A stretch of 64,000 nucleotides of DNA, taken from the NCBI GenBank assembly GCA_018105865.1, contig CM030837.1, positions 7,454,225 through 7,518,224 on the forward strand, in the 5' to 3' direction. This DNA comes from Metaphire vulgaris. Taxonomy: Eukaryota > Annelida > Clitellata > Crassiclitellata > Megascolecidae. The translations under genes were made by a program, and so were the position numbers. Below the pieces are notes generated by a model. The model was not told where the DNA came from. It saw only the letters and a list, made by a program, of their open reading frames with translations, and searched no databases. Positions 43,774 through 56,319 of this stretch are shown piece after piece (the first letter of the stretch is position 1; each line of letters begins with the position of its first letter).

Positions 43774-44124
43774 CTAAATTGAAGCAACTATCATTTGACT
43801 TAATTTGCTTAATACAGAGTTGCCATGACAGGAATTGACGCATTTTGTCAGGTTTTTTGCCAGTTGGTGCATCTGAGGCAGCATGTCGCCCATCGCATAC
43901 CCATTTTTCAACATACTGTAACTCTCAGGATTGAACAGTGTTGGTGGTGGCCCATTAACCTTCGTGAAAGCAAGAGATGAAAGTGTACGAACACTGAGTT
44001 GATTTCTAACTGGTGTATCATTTATATTCATGCACGAGAAACCCCGCTCACATTCAGCTGAAGAGATAGGCAGAATTTGAATTATAATGAGTACTGAAGC
44101 AAGCACATTGCCAATTACTTTCAT
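43774..44124 (-). pseudogene. hAT transposase C-terminal fragment
   Basis: Encodes [20 protein letters not shown] and [11 protein letters not shown] ... RNQLSV, as in the sister relics. The extended C-terminal tail ([19 protein letters not shown]) is shared with the copy at 731-1168. Confidence 0.82.
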
Positions 44125-44170
44125 ATTGTTCTTCTTGTATACTGCTGGAACTGATCCAAGGCTAGTGACG

Positions 44171-44453
44171 GTGGATAACCAATGGATAGGTCTACGTGGC
44201 AGTGGAGGGCTTGATCAACTGGAACTGCCTCTCCAAGACGGGCAGCCTGTCCGAAGACGGCGAGGCGGTGACTAGGGACTTTAATTTTTCTATTTATCAT
44301 TTTGTAGTCAAAAGATGTGATAGAGAGATAAATGCTTCGATTCACACCCGAATAAATTTCTAATCGGTTTTTGAAAAATCCGCGTTTTGAAATCCACGGC
44401 TGGTCCAGTATAGGCAATACAGTCTCCACACGGTCTCATGCATAGAATTTTCT
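44171..44453. other. Unassigned sequence
   Basis: No supported feature. Confidence 0.3.
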
Positions 44454-44864
44454 ATGTATACTTATTACCCGAGACTTTACGCCTACAGTCGGATGAAATA
44501 TTCTGAACTGCCGTTGAGTTCTGTTAATTATATTGCTCTGCTATTGTTGCTGCTGCTGCTGCCGTCGTCGTCGTCGTCGTCGCCGTCGTCGTTGTTGCTG
44601 TTGGATCTTCAGTCACTCGATGATAAGCAGAAATTGCTAGATCATTCGACGAAAGACAGAATAGAAAGCCGAGTCGACATTTTTGACGAATGTGACTTCC
44701 GCAGGCGAAGAACCAATCGAGTTTTCTCTGCGTCTGGATTCATTTGGACGCTAAACACAGCAACGACCGACGACACGGCCGGCCCCGGCAATAGCCTTTG
44801 GCTCTCCGATAACATCAGACCGCCGATTGCCAACGATTTTCTTATGAATTGTTTTAGACAATAA
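44454..44864 (+). CDS. Hypothetical 136-residue protein, possible secreted
   Basis: ATG-initiated frame. A second ATG (MKYSELP) precedes a hydrophobic run of eight leucines that could act as a signal peptide, but this run and the following Ser run are coded by CTG/GTC triplet repeats. The C-terminal half (RVFSASGFIWTLNT ... NDFLMNCFRQ) is not low complexity. No family recognised and no splice context; could be chance. Confidence 0.25.
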   Translation: MYTYYPRLYAYSRMKYSELPLSSVNYIALLLLLLLLPSSSSSSPSSLLLLDLQSLDDKQKLLDHSTKDRIESRVDIFDECDFRRRRTNRVFSASGFIWTLNTATTDDTAGPGNSLWLSDNIRPPIANDFLMNCFRQ

Positions 44865-45294
44865 TATAATCGTCAGCACCAGGTTGTATTAGCAGCAGCA
44901 GCTGCTGCTGTGCCTCGCTTTGTTAGGGAAATAACTGTTAAATCCGAATGAGAAGCGGTCAATGTTTTTTCATTCGTCAGACGATGATGATGATGATAAA
45001 TGCGTCTGTTCTATTTCTTGAGTAGCTCCGTCGGGAAATAAACTCCTCTGTTGTCGCGCAGTGACTCATTTCTGAGTTGAGCAGACGCATCGGGAGTGGA
45101 AGTGGTGGTGGTGGTGGTGGTGGTGGTGGTGGGGAGGGAAGGGGCGTAATGACCTTGCTCCTTTCCTAGCAGCACCTTGTCCGTCGGTTTCTGGTTGAAG
45201 AAGGGTTGAAGGATCTGTCTGTTCTGGTTGTGATGGGTGATGGTGATCGTGGTGCCACTTTCATTCGTAACTCTTCGAGTGCAGAATTTCACTG
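44865..45294. other. Unassigned sequence with (GGT)n
   Basis: Contains short GCA/GCT, GAT and (GGT)n (45101-45131) runs. No gene seen. Confidence 0.35.
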
Positions 45295-45448
45295 TTTGTG
45301 TGTGTGCGTGTAAGTGCGTTCGCGCGTGTGTGTGCGTGTGTGTATGTGTGTTTGCGTATGTGTGTACGTGTGTGTGTATGTGTGTGTGTATGTGTGTTTG
45401 CGTATGTGTGTACGTGTGTGTGTGTGTGTGTGCGTCTGTGCGTGAGTG
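45295..45448. repeat. (TG)n imperfect microsatellite
   Basis: GT-rich with regular GTATGTGTG and GCGTGTG interruptions. Confidence 0.9.
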
Positions 45449-45995
45449 TACATGATGCGAGGCAGTGAGGACCAGGGATGAACGAAGTCAGGGTTGACTC
45501 CGGCCGCAAAAGAGCATTTCCATTAGAACCGTTTGTGCAGACGAGACGAGAAAATGAGAAACCCAAGTCTTCTTCCGGTAGAGGTCGCCAGCAGAGTAAG
45601 CTGCTGCTGCTGCTGCTGCTGCTGCGTCAGTCTGTAAACTGGTCTACATAGGCGCTTCCTTCTCTGTTTATATTGAGTCTAAATAAGGAATTCATATGCT
45701 GCTGCTGCTGCTGCTACTGCTGGCTGATCAAATTGCGCGTTCCTCTTCTATATCTAAAGTCGTGTGTTATTTGGGGGGGAGCGGGGTCCTGGCTTCTGGG
45801 ATCCTGCTGTGGCGAAACCCTTGCGGGCCCTTGCTGCTTCGGAGACCCGGTTGCTTTGTCTCTCGAGAAGTACTTAACCCAGATGCTTCATACGCTGTTA
45901 TCGCTTCAACCTTAATTTATCTGACTGGTCCTACACTGGGAATTTTTTCTGTAGTTGCTCTAAGTTAAAAGTCGAGGTTGTCGGAAACAGGAGAA

Positions 45996-45998
<3 letters not shown>
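45449..45998. other. Unassigned sequence
   Basis: CTG triplets at 45602-45626 and 45695-45722; frames across them are leucine artefacts. No supported gene. Confidence 0.35.

Positions 45999-46086
<88 letters not shown>
45999..46086. repeat. (CA)n(TA)n compound microsatellite
   Basis: Pure CA tract followed directly by a TA tract. Confidence 0.95.
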
Positions 46087-46089
<3 letters not shown>

Positions 46090-46348
46090 GAAGAAGACAT
46101 TTATTATATGGATTTTCTTGGTTTCATGTTAGGCTTGAATTTCACAAAGGGAACGACGGCTGGCTTCGTTTATGCCAGGAACAAAGAACCAGGTTTTATC
46201 ATGACGAGAACACGTGTGTAAACCGACTTTCACCTGCAAACCTAGTTTCAACGGTTCAGGGTCTTCGGGCAAACACAAATATGGGTCTTTGATAGTAATG
46301 CGTTTAACACCCGTTTTAAAAAGTTAGTAGAAACTTTCAACTCTAAAT

Positions 46349-46543
46349 CAGTGGCGGCTCCACAGGATGGTCCGGGGGCCCGTGCCCCCTATTGAGTGCC
46401 TGCTTCCCATTTAACCCCCCCCAGTGGCCCCCTGTTGGAACCCTATACTTAATACCACATGCCTAACAACAAATGGTTCCCCCCATGATTAGAAGTTGTC
46501 ACTCCAACGGCCCTCCACTTGCCAAATCCTGGAGCCGCCACTG
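46349..46543. mobile_element. CAGTGGCGGCTC hAT MITE
   Basis: CAGTGGCGGCTCCA to TGGAGCCGCCACTG; perfect 8-bp duplication CTCTAAAT at 46341-46348 and 46544-46551. Intact relative of the self-nested copy at 33106. Confidence 0.95.
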
Positions 46544-47205
46544 CTCTAAATTACTGTCATAAAAATATAAAACTTAGTTCTGGGCGCCGTTCGCTACTTG
46601 ACTTTAATTTCTGTTTTGATCAACTCTGCAGACATTCAACGCTTATAGTATAAACTGATGCTTGAATACCGCAAAGCATAGATGTAAAAAGCGTTTTTAT
46701 GTTTTTAATTTTCTTAAAAACATGTTTTTTAATGTTTTCTTAGTTCATTGTGTTTTTTATCTTATTTCCCGCATATATCAATTTATATCAATTTCCTCAA
46801 ATTTTGTCATCAATTCATTCTCTGAGCGGATTCGGGCTCATCTTCTTAATTGGTGATGCTGCAGAATTAATGTATCAAGGGATCACATATTAGAGTCAGT
46901 CAATATTATTTCAGTATACCGGGTATGTCCAATGTGACACGTGGATGTATGGTAAACAAAGGACTGTAAACGAGGCCAATGTTTTTAATGTTTTTTATAT
47001 TTTCTAAAAAACATGTTTTTTCATGTTTTTTATATTAATATTTATGTTTTTTAACATCTATGCCGCAAAGAACATTCAATATTTCTTCAAATATCTTATC
47101 AGATATTTTTAAAAGATGCCAGAAATAGGAACATGAGCGCGCAAATTTTATATCTTAAAATGTTTTACCTCAAACTTGAAAAACTACGTGAGTTCAGGTT
47201 CAGGA
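46544..47205. other. Unassigned AT-rich sequence
   Basis: Repeated words such as aacatgttttt(t)aatgttttt around 46700-47060 suggest another AT-rich repeat; no gene. Confidence 0.35.
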
Positions 47206-47407
47206 CAGTGGCGGATTTACAACGGTACAAATGGTGCACTTGTATTACCCGTACACATGATCTGTAACTCTTCCGCTCTTTCGAAAGTTTCTCGAGAAAA
47301 GATTTAAAAACTACAAGCAAAAAAAGGTCATCTCGCCATTTTTCACACTCGACCTGTAAATTTTTAGAAGAAATTGTACGGGACCTTCAATTGTATATCC
47401 GCCACTG
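47206..47407. mobile_element. CAGTGGCGGATTTAC hAT MITE
   Basis: CAGTGGCGGATTTAC to TATCCGCCACTG; perfect 8-bp duplication GTTCAGGA (47198-47205, 47408-47415). A solitary left end of this family is at 29775. Confidence 0.93.
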
Positions 47408-47540
47408 GTTCAGGAACTCCGCTTGGCCTTCATGGGTCTTTGCGTGATCTACATTGTAGAATGTTCACTTCTAGAACAATCTGTGGCAAATCTACGTCGG
47501 CTGATTATACTTACGTCACCGATGACGTCTTCTGATTCTA

Positions 47541-47589
47541 TTCTGTCTGTCTGTCTGTCTGTCTATCTGTCTGTCTGTCTGTCTGTCTA

Positions 47590-47684
<95 letters not shown>

Positions 47685-47702
47685 TCTGTCTGTCTGTCTG
47701 TT
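47541..47702. repeat. (GTCT)n microsatellite
   Basis: About 160 bp of CTGT repeats with few interruptions. Confidence 0.95.
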
Positions 47703-49091
47703 GCGACCATACTAAGTTCTTCTTATCACATTTCCGCTGTAGACTGAGACCATATTTGTGCGTGTAAAAAAACTATAAATAGATCAGCTTGCTAAGTTTT
47801 AGATGTAGGCCTATATAGAAGTGTCTCGTAGATTCTAAGAGGACAAAAAACTAAGCGTATAAAAGGCTAAAAGCGAGACTATAAAGGGTCGTGGCACAGG
47901 ACGAAGGACAAAGCCTATATATGCTGCTGCACATCGAAATTCGTCGCCGTGTTTTGAATTCTTATTCGCTTGAATTCCTGCAAAAACACGACTGTTGATA
48001 ATTTGTGTGGATATATATTCGTATATAGGCCTATACTGTAGTTACTATTCGCAAATATCAATATTGCAATTAACAATTGGTATAGGCCTATAGGCCTGCT
48101 GTGTCTCGTGCATAGTTGTGTAGCAAACATTAAGAACGCGGTTACGGAGCGCATTTTACTGACTACGTTGTTCAAATACTCGTATATCGGAGAAAGGAAT
48201 TGCTTTCCAAATAGACGCAACCGATAAAATAGATAATTTCGTGTTGCCGTGTATAGGCCTATACATTAGCCAAGGACCCGAATGGTGGAAAGACAAAGAC
48301 ACGCTTGTAAGTATAGTTGTTCTCAAGTTTAATAACAAACTATAGTGGATTTTCTGGTTTTTGCTTCGAAAATCTTCATTCAAAACTTGTACAAAATAGC
48401 GTATACGAGCAGACAAGACAGAATTGTATATCATAAATAATGCCAATAGATATAATAAAAGTAGAAAATCTACAAATCTACATCCCTAAAATGATACTCT
48501 CTAAAATGATACTATCTATAACTATGTACACTATTAGACTGTCAGCAATTCGAGATAAACTCTCATAACTTCACAAGTTTACAAAGATATTAGAAAAATC
48601 GTCCAACTAAGCGCTCTGCGCTTCAATGCTCGATTTTTAATAAATGTAGTGGCGAACTGACTACCACCCCCACCCAATTTTTTGACACTGGAAGGTCATA
48701 TTCGACAAATTGAGTGCTTCCACCCCCGCACTCCCACTCCCCACCCCATCCCACTCCCCAATCCCGGGCAAATCGAACATTTTTGCGCTCGCGCCCACAC
48801 GTAACATGCACACGTTTTTGCATACGAAATTCTTATGAACTCACAAATGTTTGCAATAAAACAATAAATGACTTATAGTGATTAACCACGTGACCAGTAA
48901 TGTAATGAAGAATGTCAAACGCTACAGTTAAAAATAAGATTCCGTATCTTACGCGACAAAATTTGATGAGCCGCGGTGTACGGTTAACTCTAAATCAATA
49001 ATTGTTTGTAATAATAATAATAAGACTATAATTGGAATTCTATCACACGGAATCGCTCTCACCTATTCAAGTATTTCGTAACAGTCTGTGA

Positions 49092-49175
<84 letters not shown>

Positions 49176-49914
49176 GACTTAAAAGAAGAAATTAAATCGT
49201 TTTCTGAAGGACAAAGAAACAATAGCTGAAAATCAAGTCATGAAAATATTTCATTGCTACGGACATTTAGAGAATCGACTGAAATATAAATATAAATAAT
49301 TACAAATGAGATATTTGTGCGTAACTTTTTAGGGCTAAAAATCTAAAAATATTTGATCATTTAATAACGTTTGAATTGAATTTTAATGTCGAAATTGTTT
49401 GATTTCTGCGATGTATATACGAGTCGCGGAGAGTGGAAAGAGTCGTATATGTTGCGTGCTAACGATGTGGATTCTTAGAACACACACGGGTGTACACTGT
49501 ACACAGTCTACACACGGGTGTACACAGTCTGGTCGAATACGTTCCTATATTTTAAACATGGCAGCGAATCTACTGATATAAAATATATGATTAACATAAA
49601 AAATGACAAACATGATTAGAAAATATCGTTCGAAAAGTTGATTAGAAAAATATTCGCGAGCTTCAGTCAAACGGATGTACAAGTAGAAAAAGCAGTGAAA
49701 ATTTGCGTTGCGTTGATATGGCCATCGTTCGTAGCTGATATTATAATAAGGCAAACTGTTTCTCTTATGTTGCATTAGAAGATCATTTCAAAGTAATAGT
49801 GTCTCTCGTTGCTTGCCCGATTGCCCATAGTTCCGGAATGCGTTTAAAAGGGACACGCCGGGGCATCGCAGCAACCGGTATTTCGCACCAGGTAGACCGT
49901 CAAGTATGCACATG
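47703..49914. other. Unassigned intergenic sequence with (TA)n
   Basis: Holds several TAGGCCTA palindromes (47808-48260) and a (TA)n tract at 49098-49173. It may include the 3' UTR of the SoxC gene at its right end. No coding feature supported. Confidence 0.4.
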
Positions 49915-51081
49915 TCATACCAGATCGTTCAGCTGCGTCTGAATGCTGAAAGGCGTGTTGGAATGATCCTTGTAGGAAATGGTGATGAACGGAGGCTCCA
50001 GGTTCGTCCCCATCCATCCGTTGCCCAGAAGTTCTCGCACTTCCGGTGTGATGGAATAATCCAGGAAGTTGATCTGCTGCTGGACTTCGTAGGTGACCGA
50101 CGCGGCCGGTTGGGCGCTGGGCGCGAAGACAGTGTGGAGGGATTCGGGACCGGAAGAGGAAGAGGCGGAGGCGGAGGAGGAGGAGGTGGGGGTGGAGGAG
50201 GATGGCTGAGTGTCGAGGGCTTTGAGGTCGTTCTCGGTCAGTTTACCCAGCTCCATGTTGTTGAGTTCCCACTGCCAGACGGCCGGTAGATGGAGGAAGT
50301 CCCAATCGGAAACGGCGTCGAGGTCGGCGAGAGCGGAAGCGCTGGACTCCTCCCCCGGTGTCGCCGCCGCCGTCGTCGTCGTCGTCGTCTGCTGACTTCC
50401 GGTTTTGTTGACGGCGTCGGAAGTGACGTAAGACCCGGAAAGAAGAACGCCGCCCATGGACGGCAGCGACTCCTTCGAAGAAAAGACGGAAGAGGAAGAG
50501 AAGAACGGAAGGACGCAGATGGGTTTCACGTCGAACCCGGATCCCAGGACTTCCGGGTAGAGGCTGGCGCTCTCCGGTATGTCCGGAGAGTAGGGGACGA
50601 CGACATTTGGACTCGAGGGAAATATCACGGGCGAGGTGAGCTGGCACTTGAGCGGGACTGGATGAGGGTCTTGGGGGAGGCCTTCGAACAGCGCTGCGCC
50701 GTCGCCGCTCCCCAAGAAACCCTTTCCGTCGACGGTCAACTTCAGCTTATACCCGTCGACAAGGGCAGCGTTCGGGTGCTTAGTCACCCCTCCAGCCACC
50801 GTCAGGGCGTGTAGCCGTTGTTCCGACGGACTGCTGACCTTGGGCGACGCGGCGGGCGGAGCGGAAGTCCTGCCCGTCGCGTCCTTTGCCGTCACTGCCG
50901 TCTTCTGCTTCGTGGTGAGTCTCTTCCGGGGACGGTACTTGTAGTCGGGGTACTCTTGGACGTGAAGTACTCGAAGTCTTTCCGCCTCTTCGATGAACGG
51001 CTGACGTTCGGGTTCCGACAGAAGCTTCCACTGCAGACCGAGGCGTTTGCTGATCTCGGCGTTGTGCATGTCCGGTTGGAC
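49915..51081 (-). CDS. SoxC exon 2
   Basis: Acceptor gttctcctttccag (minus strand) followed by GTCCAACCGGACATG. Encodes the second part of the HMG box, a Ser/Pro/Gly-rich middle and the conserved C-terminal activation motif; ends QTQLNDLV and a stop. Confidence 0.93.
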   Translation of the reverse strand, partial: VQPDMHNAEISKRLGLQWKLLSEPERQPFIEEAERLRVLHVQEYPDYKYRPRKRLTTKQKTAVTAKDATGRTSAPPAASPKVSSPSEQRLHALTVAGGVTKHPNAALVDGYKLKLTVDGKGFLGSGDGAALFEGLPQDPHPVPLKCQLTSPVIFPSSPNVVVPYSPDIPESASLYPEVLGSGFDVKPICVLPFFSSSSVFSSKESLPSMGGVLLSGSYVTSDAVNKTGSQQTTTTTTAAATPGEESSASALADLDAVSDWDFLHLPAVWQWELNNMELGKLTENDLKALDTQPSSSTPTSSSSASASSSSGPESLHTVFAPSAQPAASVTYEVQQQINFLDYSITPEVRELLGNGWMGTNLEPPFITISYKDHSNTPFSIQTQLNDLV

Positions 51082-52234
51082 CTGGAAAGGAGAACATTCG
51101 ACGCCAAACATAAGACGGATCGTGGATGCAAGTGCCATTATTAGGGAAAATGCATGCAACTGCAGATGGTGTTTACCATATGCACTAGATTTAATAAAGT
51201 CCTGTCTCGTTGAACCGTTTTACGTACATTCACGGACGTCCGGAAGGGGTGCAAGCGACTTCTGAAAAAATTGTGGAGTTATGAAAAAAAGTAAAATTAC
51301 TTGTTTCTTTCGTCACAAAACCTTGTTTTGCACCCCCCACCCACCCTGGAAAATTTTTCCATTTTTTCGATCACAGGACCTTTTTTGCACCCCTTGGAAA
51401 AAATTCTGCGGACGCCCATGCGTACATTTGTTCACTATGAATCCTATAGGCAAGCACGCGTACGGGAAACTTAATACACACACATACATACCGAGACATA
51501 CTCGCCCACATACATACTCACACACGCACTCAACAATAATATTATAGGCCTGATGGTGCAGTCAGCACGATAGCGATCAACGGATGCCTCTAAAAAGACT
51601 TTACTGTTTGGGGCTTAAGGTTTATAGGGGCGGGTGAAATAAACCGGGGTAATCAGTGAGTAATGCCCATACATTCTCTAATAGCAATATATTGCAGGGT
51701 CGGACCATACCCTGTAGGCCCTATAACTTATAGGCCGAAGCGCGTTGATTGTTCGTTCAGCGCAATCAAAATTCAATAAATTCAATCATAACTGATCAAC
51801 CGATCGACATGTCAACGGAGTTATGGTGGCAGTTATAAACATCTAACCTGAACTCACTCGTGGAATCTATTATGGACACTATAGGTCTACTACAGTCAGT
51901 CATTTAGCATATCTGCATGTATTATTAAATCGTGTTTACTTAGGCTGTTGCCTAATACTGTATATATACCATAACAGCGGAGCAGTGTTTAATCTAGACT
52001 CCTGGACTCCGGGACGGGGAAAGCTTAAAAGCGTCGGGAACTGAGCGTTCGGGGGAGTCACCCCTCCAATTCTGCTAGGGGCCGCTGTTAGTCCGTGTAG
52101 TATTCCAAAATTTCCGGGGGGAATTTGAGATTTCCGGGGAGGAAAATGAGCAATTCCCGGAAACGGCCTAGATTAAACACTGCAGCGGAGTGAACGAAAT
52201 AAAGCCGCAAATTAGTCTTTTAGGCAGAATGGCT

Positions 52235-52324
<90 letters not shown>

Positions 52325-53098
52325 TGCTAATTGATTCCTAAAATTGTCTTTAAAATCCAGTGCAGAACAAATTCCGTTTAAAAATCTATTAAGTGATCTG
52401 AAACTATAGACAGGATATCAGGGTCTGAGCTTTCGTAATCTTGAAGGAGAATCTCCCAAAAAAGTTATGAAATTTTGTTACCATTAACTTCGGCGGTTAA
52501 AAAAATGCTATGGACGTGGGTCACGTGACTCTGATCGAATTCCTCGCTGTCTTCAGTTTCATCGATAGCCAGTGGCAGTTCCAAGAACTCTTGATGGAGG
52601 ATGCAATGAATTTCTAAGAAGTTGGTACTGGGATGCAATGAATTTATAGGAAGATGGCGACTTGTAAAGTGCTCGGGCCCAGTAAACCCTGAAAACCACT
52701 AACAAGCAAAAAAGGTCATCAGCAAAAGGTCGGCGGGGGTGCATCCCCAGTCATCCCCAACGTGGAACCGCCCCGTCGATAGACTAGACTCTACAGAGTG
52801 CGGAGTACAACAGTCCGCTCCAATTAATTAGCACTGAGAGTCTTGGAACTTGGCAAATGTTTGCACTGACCTCCGATATCTTCCTTCTTTCGATCTGAGA
52901 CCAGACCATAAAGGCGTTCATCGGTCGCTTTACGTGATTCGCCGACTTCTTACAGTTCGTCGCGTCCGAATACGGCGTCCTGGAGGTCGGGTCGACCAAC
53001 TGCGACCCAAATACTCCTCCCACGCCCCGGGCTTCGTCGATTAGCCCCGACGAAGACGACGACGACGACGACGACGACAGTAAGCCCTGCGGAAGCAT
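49915..53098 (-). CDS. SoxC-family HMG-box transcription factor, two exons
   Basis: Join of 53098-52871 and 51081-49915: 464 residues. SoxC proteins are nuclear HMG-box factors of neural and mesenchymal progenitors. The HMG box (about residues 55-133) reads [39 protein letters not shown] and [10 protein letters not shown], typical of Sox4/11/12. The C-terminus holds [18 protein letters not shown] (about 415-432), matching the SoxC transactivation motif DYxTPEVxEMxxxxW. An N-terminal run of ten serines is a TCG repeat. I chose ATG 53098; the frame upstream is open but would need a TTG start. The 1789-bp intron splits the HMG box in phase 0 between Glu76 and Val77, whereas vertebrate SoxC genes have no intron in the coding region. 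Confidence 0.93.
51231..51420. mobile_element. 190-bp hAT MITE in the SoxC intron
   Basis: CACGGACGTCCG to CGGACGCCCATG; perfect 8-bp duplication CGTACATT (51223-51230, 51421-51428). Lies 150 bp from the exon 2 acceptor. Confidence 0.9.
51983..52182. mobile_element. CAGTGTTTAATCTAG MITE in the SoxC intron
   Basis: Perfect 15-bp inverted ends CAGTGTTTAATCTAG and CTAGATTAAACACTG; perfect 8-bp duplication CAGCGGAG (51975-51982, 52183-52190). Confidence 0.94.
52237..52323. repeat. (AAT)n microsatellite in the SoxC intron
   Basis: Pure AAT repeat. Confidence 0.95.
52570..52775. mobile_element. CAGTGGCAGTTCCA MITE in the SoxC intron
   Basis: CAGTGGCAGTTCCA to TGGAACCGCCCCG; flanks TCGATAGC and TCGATAGA (7 of 8). 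Contains the gacaagcaaaaaaggtcatc word shared with other hAT MITEs here. It ends 95 bp from the exon 1 donor. Confidence 0.82.
52871..53098 (-). CDS. SoxC exon 1
   Basis: Encodes MLPQGLL, ten serines, an acidic linker and the first 22 residues of the HMG box; donor gag|gtcagt at 52871/52870. Confidence 0.92.
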
Positions 53099-53700
53099 CG
53101 AACTGAGAGAGAGTTTAAAAACGCAAACGAAGGCGCCGACGATAGGAAAGACCAAGACGCGCTCGAGACGGAACGAACTACTATTCTACCCCTCTATAGA
53201 TGTCGCGCTTTCCCTCTTCGCTGCTTTCCTGACCCAACTGCTAGGAACGGGGGCCCCTATCGGGGGTTAAAAAGCCCCGAACGACGCCAAAGGAGCCCCT
53301 GGGAGTGAAGCATCGTCCAATCATATCATCCGTCTGCCTAGAAGGACACGCCCACCGCGCAGAAGACGCGCGCTGTTTCGATCGGACGTCTGCCGCCCCC
53401 CTGCCGCCGCCGGCTGTTCCTTCGTGACGACGCGCCCCTTCTCGGTTCTAGGAGCGCCGGTCGAGGAGGAGGAGGAGGACCGACGTCGTCTGCCGAAGCA
53501 GCATCTTGTCGGCGCTCTAGCTGCGAGAATTTCGCCGAAGTGAAATACGGTTATTGCGCCGTCGTCATCGCCACTGCGCCTCGAAGGAGGACGTGTCTCT
53601 GAATCACTCGAACGCCGCAGAGGAGTGGTCGGATTCGGGATGATCAGTCATCATCGCTGCTGCTGGCGCGTCTCCACGATCATGATCTGCTCAAAATCAA
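53099..53700 (-). promoter_or_regulatory. CpG-rich 5' flank of SoxC
   Basis: The 600 bp upstream of the chosen ATG are CpG-dense compared with the rest of the window and contain several (GGA)/(GAC) runs. Likely 5' UTR plus promoter. No unambiguous TATA box; the transcription start cannot be placed by eye. Confidence 0.5.
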
Positions 53701-54588
53701 TATAGACATTTTCAGCGCACAGCGTCATGCGCCATGCATCACCATATATAGCCATAGACACATCGTAGTCACAGATGCTGCGTCATTATTTTTCTCGCGC
53801 AAGTTTTACAGATAAAAATAAAATAGACAGCGGTAGACCTATGCGTGGGTGTAGCTTTGATGTGAAACGGTCAAACCGTAAAAGAATAATTAGTCACCGG
53901 AGCATCGATTGAAATTTGAAACACAGCAGTCGTTAGCACCAAAAGTCTCGCGTATGGTTATGCATTCACTGAACAACATGGCGGAGATGCGCTATTGCTT
54001 TTTTACCAGTAGCGTTGCCAAGAGGGGGGGGTAATTAAATCCTCCTTGGATGCCCGATCAAAAATGTTTATTACGTATTATTATGTGGGTGGAGGGGCGT
54101 CAAATCGGGTTTAAGGTAGCAAAGAAGGAAAAAAAGCAAAGAAAAATATCAATATAGTTGTACGCGCGCACAAACATTATTATAACTAATTTAATCAAGC
54201 AAAATAATAGGTGACGATCTTTTTGCTTGTCAGGAAAGTTGTAGACACAGATCTTTAGGCGTTAATGGTTAAAGATTATCCTCACTTATCATGTCACTGA
54301 AATGTTGCCCTGGAAAGATGAGCGAGCGAGTGACTGAGTGGGTGAGTGAGTGAGTGGGTGAGTGAGTGAGTCAGTCTTAAGTGGAACTATGGCTGGTCGC
54401 ATACTGTGGGCTGTCAGTTGTTTTGGAAGCAGCAGAAGCAATCGCAGCGATGGCACTTATCCTAATAACCGTTCCAATGTGTTTGGTCAAATGATTAATT
54501 GAGGCATAGTCACCGGCTGCTGACGAAAAAGAAGAAGCCACCAACATCTGGCGACTGTACGGTCAATTCACGAACAGAAGACAACATC
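53701..54588. other. Unassigned intergenic sequence
   Basis: A (GAGT)n-like run is at 54322-54372. No gene seen. Confidence 0.35.
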
Positions 54589-54853
54589 GAGTGTGTGTGT
54601 GTGCGTGGTGTGTGCGTGTGTTTGTGTGTTCGTGTGTGTGTGTGTGTGTGTGCGTGCGTGCGCAGTGCGTACAATAGCACACACGAGTCAAGGCTTAAAA
54701 ACTATTAATAATAGTTTTGAAGGAATTATAAGTGATGATGATGATGATGATGACGACGACGACGACGACGAATTTGAAAATCAACAATTAGACATCGTTA
54801 GAATTCAATCAATCGATAATACACACTCTATGATAAAAGGATAGAAGGATAAG

Positions 54854-54885
<32 letters not shown>

Positions 54886-54952
54886 CTGCGTGTCTGTGTG
54901 CGTGCGCGTGCGTGCGTGTTTGCATGTCTGTGTGTGTGCCTGCGTTCGTACT
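54589..54952. repeat. (GT)n, (GAT)n(GAC)n and (TA)n(TG)n microsatellites
   Basis: GT repeat at 54590-54663, GAT/GAC at 54734-54770, TA then TG at 54853-54945. Confidence 0.85.
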
Positions 54953-55581
54953 AATTGACCAGCAATACAAAATCTATAAAACTGTTCTTTTCACGCAATT
55001 GAAATTATGTTTACATTATTTTAATGAACCGCTTCACGAATAGCAAACAAAGCCGCACTTAATTACGCAGAAACGCATAAAACAGCAGAACACGGGGTGC
55101 AACACGTTCCGCTTGCAATTCGTATGAATGCAGCTTCACTTTTTAGGCACAATCGTTCTACAGGGGGCGGAAGGGGGTACCATGCTTGTCAAACCTTCAG
55201 TAGAAATGTTGAACGATTAGACCATAGACTACTAATCATTTAGGAGTCCATGATTAGACCTACCATTCGACGTCTGAAACTCCCATTGACCAGCAATACA
55301 AAATCTACATGCAGTCAAATGTACTGCAGTTCTTTCGTGTTCTCCCAGTAGCCTATACACTAGAGGAGCACTAGGAAACACGTGCAATGCTGGAAAAAAA
55401 TCTATTGATTGCTGTTACTGACAGCGCCTGACAATAAATCAATTATTGTGCGATTTATGCCGCCCATAGACGAAACCTTATTACGATCCGACTTCAGGGC
55501 ATGAGCCGTGGATACGACTCGATAATATAGGCTCATCTGCATGAGTCATCCAATGTATGGATGTCTTTATATTTAATCGCT

Positions 55582-55619
<38 letters not shown>

Positions 55620-55812
55620 AAATTTGTGGTTCTGTGATAGCAGGATCTGCACCACCGCCCTACCCTATAGAAGGCCTAAGTATCGCAGGTTTTTGTGCAA
55701 ATGCATTTCGTTTGGAAGATTCTGAGATCGTTCTATTTTCTAGGAGTCAGCGAGAAATTAACGTTTTTTTGTCGAAACATGTACAATTTATAAAAGAACG
55801 ATTTTCAAATTG

Positions 55813-55858
<46 letters not shown>

Positions 55859-56300
55859 AGAGGAGGGAGGATGCTTTTAAAATGTCACGAATTCCAAATT
55901 ATAAGAATACGCACGAAAAAGACAGAAAAACACAAAAATAGGTTGACATTTCCGAACCGCAGCTGTGTTTTGAAAAGAGAAATCCTGCTTAATTAACTGC
56001 ATTTCTCTTTTAAAATCTTATGGAAAATCAGAAATCTTCTGTCAATTAAGAATTGTTAAAAATATCTACAATGGCGTCTTAGACTAAATTCGATCACGCG
56101 AACGTTACACCCACATTTGCATATTCCGTGTGTGCGTGTGCGCGCGTGTGTTAGTGTTAATGTGTGTGTGTTTGTGCGTGTTTGTGTTTGTGTCATTGTG
56201 TGTATGTAGGCCTAAGTGTGTGTGTGTATGTGTGTGTGTGTGTGTGTGAGTTTGTGTGTTTTATTGCTCTCTGTGGGAACTGTTTTAGTCTGAGTGTGTT
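54953..56300. other. Unassigned intergenic sequence with microsatellites
   Basis: (GA)n 55584-55618, (TGC)n 55817-55857 and GT-rich 56128-56260. The plus-strand frame across the TGC run is a poly-Ala artefact. Confidence 0.4.
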
Positions 56301-56319
56301 TGTTGTAGCGTAAGTAACT

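Larger units (their letters stand above)
42823..44170 (-). mobile_element. Third hAT relic, truncated, with nested MITEs
   Basis: Left end CAGGGTGCGATTTGTGGCC matches 17126 and 601. At 42999 it is interrupted by a composite insertion and resumes at 43732-43739 within the same sequence context as the sister copies. It loses similarity after about 44170, so the right terminus is missing. Confidence 0.82.

Noticed and set aside
53099..53155. N-terminal extension of SoxC starting at 53155
   Set aside because: The codon there is TTG, not ATG; the first in-frame ATG is at 53098.
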